Part shown: one piece after another, positions 24,805 to 34,195 of the stretch
Layout: every line of letters begins with the position of its first letter
Position numbering within the stretch: the stretch's first letter is position 1
Source: Streptomyces echinatus
Lineage (GTDB): Bacteria > Actinomycetota > Actinomycetes > Streptomycetales > Streptomycetaceae
Direction: 5' to 3'
Length of the DNA stretch: 64,000 nucleotides
Assembly: GCF_014203595.1 (NCBI RefSeq)
Contig: NZ_JACHJK010000011.1
Span: 283,055-347,054, forward strand
Translations under genes and position numbers: made by a program
Notes under the pieces: generated by a model
Seen by the model: the letters and a program-made list of their open reading frames with translations, nothing else
What the model was told of the DNA's origin: nothing
Databases searched by the model: none

Positions 24805-24961
24805 CTGTCGTACCGGCCCTTCTTTTCAGTGCCCCGCGTTCGGAGACAGCTTAAGCGCCTGAGAGCTCGGGGCCCCGGGGGTCGTGCGCGCGTGCGGGTC
24901 GTGGTGGGATCCCGCGCGGTTCCCCGCGCCCCTTCGGGCCGGGCCGACTCCGGGCGGGAAT

Positions 24962-25753
24962 CTAGTGACCGTACTGATGGAACGGCCGGACGTTCGTCTT
25001 CAGCCAGTCGGCGACCGGGTCCTGCGCCACGTCCAGCAGGATCAGGTTGACCGGCCACTTGACCGGGACTTTGCCGAGGGCCCTGCCCAGGGCCTCCAGC
25101 GGCCGGGCGCGGAGATCGCCCTCCCACTGGGAGAGTTCGACGCCGACGAACAGCACCGGGTCGGCCGTCTCGACGGCGGCCAGGCAGCGGCGGGCGGTGA
25201 GGACCACGCCGGTCTCGGCGAACTCGGCGGAGGCGGCGGAGAGGAAGTCGACCGGGTCGTCCTGCCAGTCGGGCTCGAAGAGGCGGACCCGGCCGCCGGT
25301 GCCGGGGCCGTCGAGCGGGGTGCGGCCCACCCGGCACAGCTCGGCCACGGCCTCGGGCGGCAGGGGTATGCCGACCACGCCGTCGGGGTTGACCGCGATG
25401 CCCACCTGCGGGGGCAGGCCGCGGGCGAACTCCCCCGCCGGGGCGATGGTGTACGACATGTGAGGGCCGGTGACCTGGCGCAGCTGTTCCTCGGAGCTGA
25501 ACACCGGGACGTACGCCTGGCCGTCGATCTCCAGTGTCGGCAGGTCCAGCGGGACGCTGTCCGGGCCCCCTCCGTTGGGCAGCGGGATCCACAGGAAGCT
25601 GCGGCCGAGGACCTCGACGATCCGGCCGCCCGCGGCGGGGATGCCGAGGGAGGCCGAGAGCACCTCCTCCAGCTCGTTGCCGGGCCAACCGCCGTGCGGG
25701 TGGGGGTGCGCCTGTGCCGGGAAGTCCGTGGGAAAGTCCGCCGGGAAGTCCAT
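24962..25753 (-). CDS. SseB-family protein, second copy
   Basis: 263 residues with SseB N-terminal domain (ELEEVLSASLGIPAAGGRIVEVLGRSFLWIPLPNGG... YVPVFSSEEQLRQVTG) and C-terminal SseB domain (WLKTNVRPFHQYGH). The N-terminus is a small repeat, MDFPADFPTDFPAQ, followed by a His-Pro cluster. Similar in layout to the downstream copy but clearly diverged, so an old duplication. Start ATG 25753. Function inferred only from family and neighbours. Confidence 0.85.
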   Translation of the reverse strand: MDFPADFPTDFPAQAHPHPHGGWPGNELEEVLSASLGIPAAGGRIVEVLGRSFLWIPLPNGGGPDSVPLDLPTLEIDGQAYVPVFSSEEQLRQVTGPHMSYTIAPAGEFARGLPPQVGIAVNPDGVVGIPLPPEAVAELCRVGRTPLDGPGTGGRVRLFEPDWQDDPVDFLSAASAEFAETGVVLTARRCLAAVETADPVLFVGVELSQWEGDLRARPLEALGRALGKVPVKWPVNLILLDVAQDPVADWLKTNVRPFHQYGH

Positions 25754-25819
25754 CTGCCTACCGCCTGCTGGTAACCACTGCTGTGAGCAGAAAGGCTAGC
25801 GGGTGGCGGTGACAGCCCC

Positions 25820-26485
25820 TCACCGAGTGAAGCCGACGCGGCCCAGGACGTCCGCCGCATCCCGGTCGAGCAGCACCGCCGCCCCGCAGCCGGCGGGCAG
25901 CTCGCCCTCGCGCACCGCGCGCAGCAGCCGGGCGGTGGCACGGCGGTGGCGGCCGAAGGCGTAGCGGGAGACGCCGCGGCCGCGCTCGCGCTGGCCCTGC
26001 CGGGCCGTCTCGGGGGTGACGTCGAGGAGGAGCAGGTGCAGGGTGGCGCCGCGCCGCCGGGCCTCGCGGGCCAGCCAGGCCCGCACCCAGGGCTGGGCGC
26101 CGCAGTCGTGGACCACGACTCCCTCGCCGGTGCGCAGGGCGCGGCGCAGTCCGGCGTAGTGGTCGAGGCGGACCAGCGGGCGGTACAGGGCGTAGGGGAG
26201 CCAGCGGGGGGCGCGGGCGTCCCACCGGTCGCGGGTGTCCTGGGAGTCGACGCGGTGGCCGGTGACCGCGCGGTGCATCAGGGTGGACTTGCCGCTGCCG
26301 GGCAGGCCGGTGATCACGACCAGGTCGTGGCGGCCGAAGAGCAGGGCGTGCGGGCTGTGGCCGGCGCGGTCGCGCAGGTCGCGGACGACGGGGGCGGGGC
26401 GGTCCGCGCGCTCGCGGGCCGGGGCGGAGGGCTGCTTCGGTACCGCGATGCCCGCGTCGGTGGCGTAGGCCGATGTCCTGTTCAC
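25820..26485 (-). CDS. P-loop NTPase, AAA_33/zeta-like kinase fold
   Basis: 221 residues. A hydrophobic strand leads into a textbook Walker A, VVITGLPGSGKSTLMHRAV (about residues 57-75). A late strand (LHLLLLDVTPETARQGQRERGRGVSR) contains the LID-type Arg-rich segment of small-molecule or nucleotide kinases, such as the AAA_33/zeta-toxin superfamily. The substrate is unknown, and no antitoxin-like partner is adjacent. Start GTG 26485 with GGGGAGG upstream. It is divergent from the glycine riboswitch-controlled operon. Confidence 0.8.
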   Translation of the reverse strand: MNRTSAYATDAGIAVPKQPSAPARERADRPAPVVRDLRDRAGHSPHALLFGRHDLVVITGLPGSGKSTLMHRAVTGHRVDSQDTRDRWDARAPRWLPYALYRPLVRLDHYAGLRRALRTGEGVVVHDCGAQPWVRAWLAREARRRGATLHLLLLDVTPETARQGQRERGRGVSRYAFGRHRRATARLLRAVREGELPAGCGAAVLLDRDAADVLGRVGFTR

Positions 26486-26659
26486 CGTGATCGTCCTCCC
26501 CAGTGGGTCCGGTCATCCCCATGCCCGTTCTATGTAAAGAGAAGGTAATGGGCAACGGTCGGCGCTTCGTGCGCGTACTGCCACAGGTCGGTCACAAAGA
26601 GCACGCTCTGGCTGGCCGGGGTCGGCCGTGCAATGATGTGCGCGCCAACTGCATACCGG

Positions 26660-26871
26660 CCGTTTGAATCCGCGCGGGAGAGTCCCCGGGTCCTCTGGAC
26701 CCCCGGGGCGCCGAAGGAGCAAGTCCCTCCCTTGAATCTCTCAGGCCCCGTTACCGCGCGGGCGAGGCACATCTGAAAAGCGGGCCGCTGCGAAGTGGCT
26801 CCACCCAAGGTGCAAACCGTGATCGTCCCCGTGGCGGTCGTGGCGAACCTCTCAGGTTCCGATGACAGATG
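26660..26871 (+). promoter_or_regulatory. Tandem glycine riboswitch
   Basis: Two aptamers in series. Aptamer 1 (about 26665-26762) shows GGGAGAGTCC, the core GCGCCGAAGGAGCAA (26708-26722) and AATCTCTCAGG (26735-26745), flanked by CCGCGCGG stems. Aptamer 2 has P1 CATCTG (26770-26775) pairing with CAGATG (26866-26871), with CCACCCAAGGTGCAAACC and GAACCTCTCAGGTTCCGATGACAG in between. These blocks match the conserved glycine riboswitch consensus. The next gene is gcvT, a classic target. Glycine binding should turn on glycine cleavage. Confidence 0.93.
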
Positions 26872-26895
26872 GGGAGGAACGTTCCTCGCCCCATC
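26868..26895 (+). promoter_or_regulatory. Expression-platform hairpin of the glycine riboswitch
   Basis: GATGGGGAGGAAC (26868-26880) can pair with GTTCCTCGCCCCATC (26881-26895), with a CG bulge on the 3' side. The 5' arm reuses GATG, the 3' half of aptamer 2's P1. P1 and this hairpin are therefore mutually exclusive: glycine-stabilised P1 would prevent it, and without glycine the hairpin could terminate transcription or block read-through. It lies 27 bases before the gcvT start. Confidence 0.7.
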
Positions 26896-26921
26896 CCTGT
26901 GCCTTGGGAGACGACCGACCG

Positions 26922-28040
26922 ATGAGCAGTACCGAACTCCGTCACACCGCGCTGGACGCGCTGCATCGCTCGCTGGGCGCGACGATGACCGACTTCGCCG
27001 GCTGGGACATGCCCCTGCGCTACGGCTCCGAACGCGACGAGCACATCGCCGTGCGCACGAAGGCGGGTCTCTTCGACCTGTCCCACATGGGTGAGATCAC
27101 CGTCACCGGCGCCGGGGCCGCCGCCCTGCTGAACTTCGCCCTGGTCGGCAACATCGCCTCCGTCGGCGTCGGCCGCGCCCGCTACACCATGATCTGCCGG
27201 GCCGACGGCGGCATCCTGGACGACCTGATCGTCTACCGGCTGGCCGAGACCGAGTACATGGTCGTGGCCAACGCCTCCAACGCCCAGGTGGTGCTGGACG
27301 CGCTGACCGAGCGTGCCGCCGGCTTCGACGCCGAGGTCCGTGACGACCGGGACGCCTACGCGCTGATCGCCGTGCAGGGCCCGGAGTCCCCCGGCATCCT
27401 GAAGTCGCTCACCGACGCCGACCTGGACGGCCTGAAGTACTACGCCGGTCTGCCCGGCACGGTGGCCGGCGTCCCGGCGCTGATCGCCCGCACCGGCTAC
27501 ACCGGTGAGGACGGCTTCGAGCTGTTCGTGAAGCCCGAGCACGCGGTCGAGCTGTGGCAGGCGCTGACCAAGGCCGGCGAGGGCGTCGGCCTGGTGCCCT
27601 GCGGGCTGTCCTGCCGCGACACCCTCCGCCTGGAGGCGGGCATGCCGCTGTACGGGCACGAGCTGACCACCTCTCTGACGCCCTTCGACGCCGGGCTCGG
27701 GCGCGTGGTGAAGTTCGAGAAGGAGGGCGACTTCGTCGGGCGCGAGACGCTCGCGCAGGCCGCCGAGCGGGCCGCTTCCGAGCCCCCGCGGGTCCTGGTC
27801 GGCCTGGTCGCCGAGGGCCGCCGGGTGCCGCGTGCCGGGTACCCCGTCGTCTCCGGCGGCGAGGTGATCGGCGAGGTCACCTCCGGTGCCCCCTCCCCCA
27901 CCCTGGGCAAGCCGATTGCCATGGCCTACGTCGACGCGGCGCACGCCGCGCCGGGCACCGAGGGCGTCGGCGTGGACATCCGGGGCACCCACGAGCCGTA
28001 CCAGGTCGTGGCGCTGCCGTTCTACAAGCGCCAGAAGTAA
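26922..28040 (+). CDS. gcvT: Glycine cleavage system T protein (aminomethyltransferase)
   Basis: 372 residues. Transfers the methylene group from aminomethyl-lipoyl GcvH to tetrahydrofolate and releases ammonia. Typical GcvT blocks: FAGWDMPLRYGS, LFDLSHMGEITVTG, the folate-binding YTMICRADGGILDDLIVYRL, TGYTGEDGFELF and the C-terminal FYKRQK. Start ATG 26922 with GGGAG upstream. First gene behind the riboswitch; gcvP is not in the window. An in-frame ATG at 26862 is inside the riboswitch and rejected. Confidence 0.97.
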   Translation: MSSTELRHTALDALHRSLGATMTDFAGWDMPLRYGSERDEHIAVRTKAGLFDLSHMGEITVTGAGAAALLNFALVGNIASVGVGRARYTMICRADGGILDDLIVYRLAETEYMVVANASNAQVVLDALTERAAGFDAEVRDDRDAYALIAVQGPESPGILKSLTDADLDGLKYYAGLPGTVAGVPALIARTGYTGEDGFELFVKPEHAVELWQALTKAGEGVGLVPCGLSCRDTLRLEAGMPLYGHELTTSLTPFDAGLGRVVKFEKEGDFVGRETLAQAAERAASEPPRVLVGLVAEGRRVPRAGYPVVSGGEVIGEVTSGAPSPTLGKPIAMAYVDAAHAAPGTEGVGVDIRGTHEPYQVVALPFYKRQK

Positions 28041-28209
28041 CGACCGGGCGCGCCACACGGCGTCAGAAGCAACGACCGAGCGCGGTCGCGTGTCTGCGGG
28101 GCCCCGGCCCCGTGGCCGGCGCGTGACCCTGCGCACACCCGCCGCTCACCAGCGGTTCCCGCAGTCCCCCCGTCATCAGCACTCCCGCGCGTACAGGAGA
28201 ATTCAGGCC

Positions 28210-28587
28210 ATGAGCAACCCCCAGCAGCTGCGCTACAGCAAGGAGCACGAGTGGCTGTCGGCCGCCGAGGACGGCGTCTCGACGGTCGGCATCACGGAGC
28301 ACGCGGCCAACGCGCTCGGCGACGTGGTGTTCGTCCAGCTCCCCGAGGCCGGTTCCACGGTGTCCGCGGGCGAGACCTGCGGCGAGCTGGAGTCGACGAA
28401 GTCGGTCTCCGACCTGTACTCGCCGGTCACCGGTGAGATCACCGAGGTCAACGAGGATGTCGTCAACGACCCGTCGCTGGTGAACTCCGCCCCCTTCGAG
28501 GGCGGCTGGCTGTTCAAGGTACGCGTCTCGGAGGAGCCGGCCGAGCTGCTCTCCGCCGACGAGTACACCGCCTTCACCACCGGCTGA
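28210..28587 (+). CDS. gcvH: Glycine cleavage system H protein
   Basis: 125 residues, the normal length. It carries the lipoyl group that shuttles aminomethyl between GcvP and GcvT. The lipoylated Lys is Lys64 in ELESTKSVSDLYSP. Start ATG 28210 with AGGAGA upstream. It follows gcvT after a 169-base spacer with GC-rich self-complementary sequence and precedes glyA by 14 bases. Confidence 0.97.
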   Translation: MSNPQQLRYSKEHEWLSAAEDGVSTVGITEHAANALGDVVFVQLPEAGSTVSAGETCGELESTKSVSDLYSPVTGEITEVNEDVVNDPSLVNSAPFEGGWLFKVRVSEEPAELLSADEYTAFTTG

Positions 28588-28601
28588 GGAGTCGTAGCCC
28601 C

Positions 28602-29879
28602 ATGACTGTCCTGAACACGTCTCTGCACGAGCTGGACCCGGAGATCGCCGCCGCGGTCGACGCCGAGCTGGACCGCCAGCAGTCGACCCTGGAGATGATC
28701 GCCTCCGAGAACTTCGCGCCGCTCGCGGTCATGGAGGCGCAGGGCTCGGTCCTCACCAACAAGTACGCCGAGGGCTACCCGGGCCGCCGCTACTACGGCG
28801 GCTGCGAGCACGTCGACGTCGCCGAGCAGATCGCCATCGACCGGATCAAGGAGCTGTTCGGCGCCGAGTACGCCAACGTGCAGCCCCACTCCGGCGCCTC
28901 CGCGAACCAGGCGGCCCTGTTCGCGCTGGCCCAGCCCGGGGACACGATCCTCGGCCTGGACCTCGCGCACGGCGGTCACCTGACCCACGGCATGCGCCTG
29001 AACTTCTCCGGCAAGCAGTTCGACGTGGTCGCGTACCACGTGGACGAGGCCGGTCTCGTGGACATGGCCGAGGTCGAGCGGCTCGCCAAGGAGCACCGCC
29101 CGAAGGTGATCATCGCGGGCTGGTCCGCGTACCCGCGTCAGCTGGACTTCGCGGAGTTCCGCCGGATCGCCGACGAGGTCGAGGCGTACCTGTGGGTGGA
29201 CATGGCCCACTTCGCCGGTCTGGTCGCCGCCGGACTGCACCCGAACCCGGTCGAGCACGCGCACGTGGTGACCTCCACCACGCACAAGACGCTCGGCGGC
29301 CCGCGCGGCGGCATCATCCTGGCGAAGAAGGAGTTCGCGAAGAAGCTGAACTCCTCCGTATTCCCGGGCTTCCAGGGCGGTCCCCTGGAGCACGTGATCG
29401 CGGCCAAGGCGGTCTCCTTCAAGGTCGCCGCCTCGGAGGAGTTCAAGGAGCGCCAGCGTCGTACGGTGGAGGGTGCCCGTGTCCTCGCCGAGCGTCTGAC
29501 GGCGCCCGACGCCCGCGAGGCCGGCGTGAACGTGCTGTCCGGCGGCACGGACGTGCACCTGATCCTGGTGGATCTGCGTGAGTCCGAGCTGGACGGGCAG
29601 CAGGCCGAGGACCGGCTCCACGAGGTCGGCATCACGGTCAACCGCAACGCCGTCCCGAACGACCCGCGGCCGCCGATGGTCACCTCGGGTCTGCGCATCG
29701 GTACGCCGGCCCTGGCGACCCGCGGCTTCACGGCCGAGGACTTCGCCGAGGTCGCGGACGTGATCGCGGAGACGCTGAAGGCGCCCTCCCCCTTCGGGGC
29801 GGCCGAGGCGGAGGCCCTGAAGGCGCGCGTGCAGGCGCTCGCCGGAAAGCACCCGCTGTACCCGGGCCTGAACAAGTAA
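28602..29879 (+). CDS. glyA: Serine hydroxymethyltransferase
   Basis: 425 residues. PLP enzyme that interconverts glycine plus methylene-THF with serine plus THF. Motifs: MIASENFAPLAVMEAQGS, YPGRRYYGG, and the PLP lysine in VTSTTHKTLGGPRGG (Lys229). In this operon it would use methylene-THF made by GcvT to turn a second glycine into serine. Start ATG 28602, GAGGAG upstream. A strong hairpin follows the stop codon. Confidence 0.98.
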   Translation: MTVLNTSLHELDPEIAAAVDAELDRQQSTLEMIASENFAPLAVMEAQGSVLTNKYAEGYPGRRYYGGCEHVDVAEQIAIDRIKELFGAEYANVQPHSGASANQAALFALAQPGDTILGLDLAHGGHLTHGMRLNFSGKQFDVVAYHVDEAGLVDMAEVERLAKEHRPKVIIAGWSAYPRQLDFAEFRRIADEVEAYLWVDMAHFAGLVAAGLHPNPVEHAHVVTSTTHKTLGGPRGGIILAKKEFAKKLNSSVFPGFQGGPLEHVIAAKAVSFKVAASEEFKERQRRTVEGARVLAERLTAPDAREAGVNVLSGGTDVHLILVDLRESELDGQQAEDRLHEVGITVNRNAVPNDPRPPMVTSGLRIGTPALATRGFTAEDFAEVADVIAETLKAPSPFGAAEAEALKARVQALAGKHPLYPGLNK

Positions 29880-29892
29880 GTCACCTTTCGCG

Positions 29893-29933
29893 GGGCACCG
29901 CGCACACTGGGAGTACCGGCGTGCGCGGTGCCC
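29893..29933 (+). terminator. Perfect 13-bp hairpin between glyA and sdaA
   Basis: GGGCACCGCGCAC (29893-29905) and its exact complement (29921-29933) with a 15-base loop lie in the glyA-sdaA spacer. No U tract follows. It could be a partial terminator or mRNA-stabilising element separating sdaA expression from the upstream glycine genes. Confidence 0.75.
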
Positions 29934-29982
29934 ACGCCCCTGTACCACCCTTTGCACCACCCCCCGTATTGAGGAGTCATCC

Positions 29983-31350
<1,368 letters not shown>

Positions 31351-31377
31351 GGCAGGCCGGCCGCCGACGCCGTCGTC

Positions 31378-31397
31378 ACGGAAAGCTGACTTTCCGT
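31378..31397 (+). terminator. Hairpin after sdaA
   Basis: ACGGAAAG (31378-31385) and CTTTCCGT (31390-31397) form a perfect 8-base stem with a CTGA tetraloop, 28 bases after the sdaA stop and 23 bases before the next start codon. Likely terminator for the glycine/serine operon. Confidence 0.7.
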
Positions 31398-31420
31398 CAC
31401 CGATCGCTACCATCGGTGTT

Positions 31421-31828
31421 GTGATCGACCTGTATCCCGCGCTGTGGGGTCTGCTCGGCAGCAGTGTCGCCGAAGCACTCAACCTCTCCGCGCTGATGCG
31501 TCCGTCGGGGCCGCGCAGCCGCTGGCGCTGGCCCTGGCGCAACCGTGCCGACCGGCCGGTGATGCTGGTGGCCATCGGGCTGCGGCTGTTCGCCGGTTTC
31601 GGCCTCACCGCGGCGCTCGGGAACTCGGCCCAGCTGCCGAACGCCACCGCCGCGTTCGCCGTCGGTGTGACGACCCCGCTGGTCGTGGCCAAGTTCTTCC
31701 AGTCGATCCCGCTCACCGGCCCGGGCGCCGGACAACCCCCCGAGCCCCCGCTGCCCACCGCGCGGCAGGCGGGCGAGGAGACCGAGGAGGCGCTGTCACG
31801 GCCGAGGGGGTCCAATGCTGCGAGCTGA
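31421..31828 (+). CDS. Small membrane protein of unknown function, overlaps the WD40 gene
   Basis: 135 residues from GTG 31421. Two to three hydrophobic segments (around 4-20, 45-68, 78-95) surround a basic Trp-rich loop (RSRWRWPWRNRADRP), and the C-terminus is a Pro/Glu-rich cytoplasmic tail. I recognise no named domain, though the layout resembles small actinomycete membrane proteins I recall beside WD40-repeat genes. The 3' end overlaps the WD40 gene by 14 bases, so the two are probably translated together and may work together. The start has only a weak ribosome site (TCGGTGTT) and may be leaderless. Confidence 0.7.
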   Translation: MIDLYPALWGLLGSSVAEALNLSALMRPSGPRSRWRWPWRNRADRPVMLVAIGLRLFAGFGLTAALGNSAQLPNATAAFAVGVTTPLVVAKFFQSIPLTGPGAGQPPEPPLPTARQAGEETEEALSRPRGSNAAS

Positions 31829-33017
31829 CAGCCCGCTCGGCAGGCTGGTGCTGGCGCTGGCCGCGTACCCCCCGCAGGAGCCGGCGGTTCCGCCCGGCCG
31901 GCCGGGCGCCCGGCTGGTGGCGGCGCTGGGGGCGCGACCGGTGCCGGTGGCGGCGATCCCGGTGCGGATGCCGCCGGCGCCCCGCACCTCGGCGTACCGG
32001 CCGTCGGCGCACCGCCCATCGGCGCACCTGTCGCTGGCCCGGGGGCGCTGGCTCTCCGGTCTGCTCACCACCTGGCTCATCGTCCTGACCTGCCTGACCG
32101 CCGCCGCCGTGCAGGAGGTGCTGCCGACGCCCTGGGAACAGGTGGAGCCGCAGCGGGCCGGCGGACTGCCTCCTGAACAGTGGCGGCTCGTCGACGGTGG
32201 ACGGCTCGGGCCCGCGGGACGGGCCGACGCACTGACCTTCACACCGGACGGCCGGTCGCTGGTGACGGTCAGCCGTTCCTCGGCCCGGACCTGGGAGGTG
32301 TGGGACCCCGAAGATCCGGAACACATCGCCCTGCCGCACGGCATGCGGCATGTGACGGCCGTCGGGACCAGTCCCGACGGCCGCACTCTCGTGGCGGCCG
32401 GGGCGGAGGGGGTGCGCGGACTGTCCCTCGACTCGGGAACGACCCGCTGGTCCGCCGGAGGCGTCGCCGGCGAGGTGAAGGCCCTGGCGGTCACCGGCCG
32501 GGAGGTACTGCTGGCGGACGCCGCCCGGGACGGTACGACCGGGATCACCGCGCTGGGGGCGGGGACGCGGGAGGCCCGGCGCCTGAGCAGGCTCGGCCTC
32601 ACCGCCCGGTCCGCGCGGTTCTCCCCCGACGGCCGCACCCTCGCCGTCGCCGAGGCAGGCGGACCGGTCCGCCTGTGGGACGTGTCGGATCCCCGGCACC
32701 CCAGGGCCGGGGGGCCGCTCCCGGCGTCCTCCGGTCACGAGACGACCGCACTCGCCTTCAGCCCGGACGCCCGCATGCTGGCCACCGTGGACTCCGGGCG
32801 CACCGTGCGGCTGTGGGACCTCACGGAGCGCGCGCACCCGCGTTCCCTGGGGCGCCCGTTGGGTGACGGCACCGAACGGGTCGCCGAGCTCGCCTTCAGC
32901 CCCGACGGCCGGCTGGTGGCCACGGTGGGCGCCGACGGGACGGCGACCCTGTGGTGGCGCTCGCCGGGCACGGAGGCCCACGCGCCTGATGTTCCCTCAG
33001 GGGCTACCGCACAGTAA
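31815..33017 (+). CDS. Membrane-anchored WD40-repeat protein
   Basis: 400 residues. The N-terminal 75 residues are Pro/Ala/Arg-rich, then a single hydrophobic helix (WLSGLLTTWLIVLTCLTAAAV, about 77-97), then about six beta-propeller blades. Several blades carry FSPDGRxLAxxxxxGxVRLWDV-like signatures (for example ARFSPDGRTLAVAEAGG, AFSPDARMLATVDSGR, LAFSPDGRLVATVGADG). No enzyme domain is visible, so it is probably a scaffold with its propeller outside or inside the membrane depending on topology. It overlaps the small membrane protein gene. Confidence 0.85.
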   Translation: MLRADSPLGRLVLALAAYPPQEPAVPPGRPGARLVAALGARPVPVAAIPVRMPPAPRTSAYRPSAHRPSAHLSLARGRWLSGLLTTWLIVLTCLTAAAVQEVLPTPWEQVEPQRAGGLPPEQWRLVDGGRLGPAGRADALTFTPDGRSLVTVSRSSARTWEVWDPEDPEHIALPHGMRHVTAVGTSPDGRTLVAAGAEGVRGLSLDSGTTRWSAGGVAGEVKALAVTGREVLLADAARDGTTGITALGAGTREARRLSRLGLTARSARFSPDGRTLAVAEAGGPVRLWDVSDPRHPRAGGPLPASSGHETTALAFSPDARMLATVDSGRTVRLWDLTERAHPRSLGRPLGDGTERVAELAFSPDGRLVATVGADGTATLWWRSPGTEAHAPDVPSGATAQ

Positions 33018-33070
33018 TCACTTCCTTCTACGCTGCGGTCAAATTCGCGACGTGGAGAGGGAGTTCGGGC

Positions 33071-34102
33071 ATGCGGGTGAAGAGAAGGCCGGCGGCGCTC
33101 ATGGGCGCCGCCGCTCTGCTGGCGGTCATGCCGGGCAACGCCCACGCGGCGTCGCCGAAGTTCTCCGAGACGACCGCCATCGGCACGCACAACGCCTACG
33201 ACAAGGCCAAGTACACGTACTTCGCCCAGGCGCTGGACTCGGGAGCCTCGCTGCTGGAACTGGACGTCTACGTCGACAGCCTCACCCACCGCTGGCGGGT
33301 CAGCCACAGCAACCCGCTGGGCAACGACAACAACTGCGAGGCGGCGAAGACCGCCGGTGAGCTGTACAGCAAGAGCCGCAACCAGGACCTCGGCGGCTGC
33401 CTGGACGACATGGCCACCTGGAGCCGGCTCCACCCCGACCACGCGCCGATCGTCGTCAAGGTCGAGATGAAGGTCGGCTTCAACGACAGGGCGGGTCTCG
33501 GACCGGACGAGTTCGACACGCTCGTCGCACAGAAACTGGGCGGCAGCGTCTACAAGCCGGCCGACCTGCTCGGCGGGACGTACCCCACGCTGGACGCGGC
33601 GGCGAAGGCCAACGCCTGGGCCGCCCGGGACTCCCTCAAGGGCAAGTTCGTCTTCGACCTGATCCCGGGCACGGTGGAGCAGGCAAACCCCTTCGACCAC
33701 TACTGGACGGACGAGGAGTACGGCGACCATCTGCGCGACCTGTCCGCGGCCGGCGGCATCTCCGCGGCCCAGGCCTTCCCGGTCGTCCTGGGCGCCGAGA
33801 ACGGCGACCCGCGCACCGGCAGGTACGACGCCTCGATCCGCCCCTGGTTCGTGTTCTTCGACGGTGACGCGGCGACCTACGTGGACAAGGGGTACGACAC
33901 CTCGTTCTACTCCGCCAACCACTACGTCCTGATCATGACGGGCGCCCACAGCGTGTCCCCGGCGATCTCCTCGACCGACCCCACGGACGCCGAAGCCGCC
34001 GCGCGGCTCGCCCTGTTGGCCCAGAAACACGCGAGCCTCATCACCTCCGACTGGTCGGCGAAGCCGGCGTCGGTGCTGAGCTCGGTGGTGCCCCGGGGCT
34101 GA
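33071..34102 (+). CDS. Secreted phosphatidylinositol-specific phospholipase C-like phosphodiesterase
   Basis: 343 residues. Sec signal peptide (MRVKRRPAALMGAAALLAVMPGNAHA, cleavage after AHA). The PI-PLC X domain is evident: first catalytic His in TTAIGTHNAYDK, metal/substrate acidic pair in LLELDVYVD, second His in WRVSHSNPL, and a long TIM-barrel continuation (IVVKVEMKVGFN, FVFDLIPGTVEQ). The metal-ligand pattern ExD points to the calcium-dependent PI-PLC/SMase-like group. It probably cleaves extracellular phosphodiester lipids. Confidence 0.88.
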   Translation: MRVKRRPAALMGAAALLAVMPGNAHAASPKFSETTAIGTHNAYDKAKYTYFAQALDSGASLLELDVYVDSLTHRWRVSHSNPLGNDNNCEAAKTAGELYSKSRNQDLGGCLDDMATWSRLHPDHAPIVVKVEMKVGFNDRAGLGPDEFDTLVAQKLGGSVYKPADLLGGTYPTLDAAAKANAWAARDSLKGKFVFDLIPGTVEQANPFDHYWTDEEYGDHLRDLSAAGGISAAQAFPVVLGAENGDPRTGRYDASIRPWFVFFDGDAATYVDKGYDTSFYSANHYVLIMTGAHSVSPAISSTDPTDAEAAARLALLAQKHASLITSDWSAKPASVLSSVVPRG

Positions 34103-34195
34103 CGTTTTCCGCGCGGACGGGCGGATCGCTCACGCCGGGGCGGGGCATATATCAGTCAACTCCTGTCATCCCCACTGGCACTTTGGGAGTACCCC

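Noticed and set aside
25820..26485. Zeta-toxin type toxin-antitoxin system
   Set aside because: The P-loop kinase fold fits loosely, but no epsilon-like antitoxin or small partner gene is adjacent.
26862..26921. An upstream in-frame ATG for gcvT
   Set aside because: It lies inside the riboswitch and hairpin, and the start at 26922 has a proper ribosome site.
28041..28209. Possible small gene or attenuator between gcvT and gcvH
   Set aside because: The GC-rich spacer shows only short imperfect repeats and no coding frame with a ribosome site other than that of gcvH.
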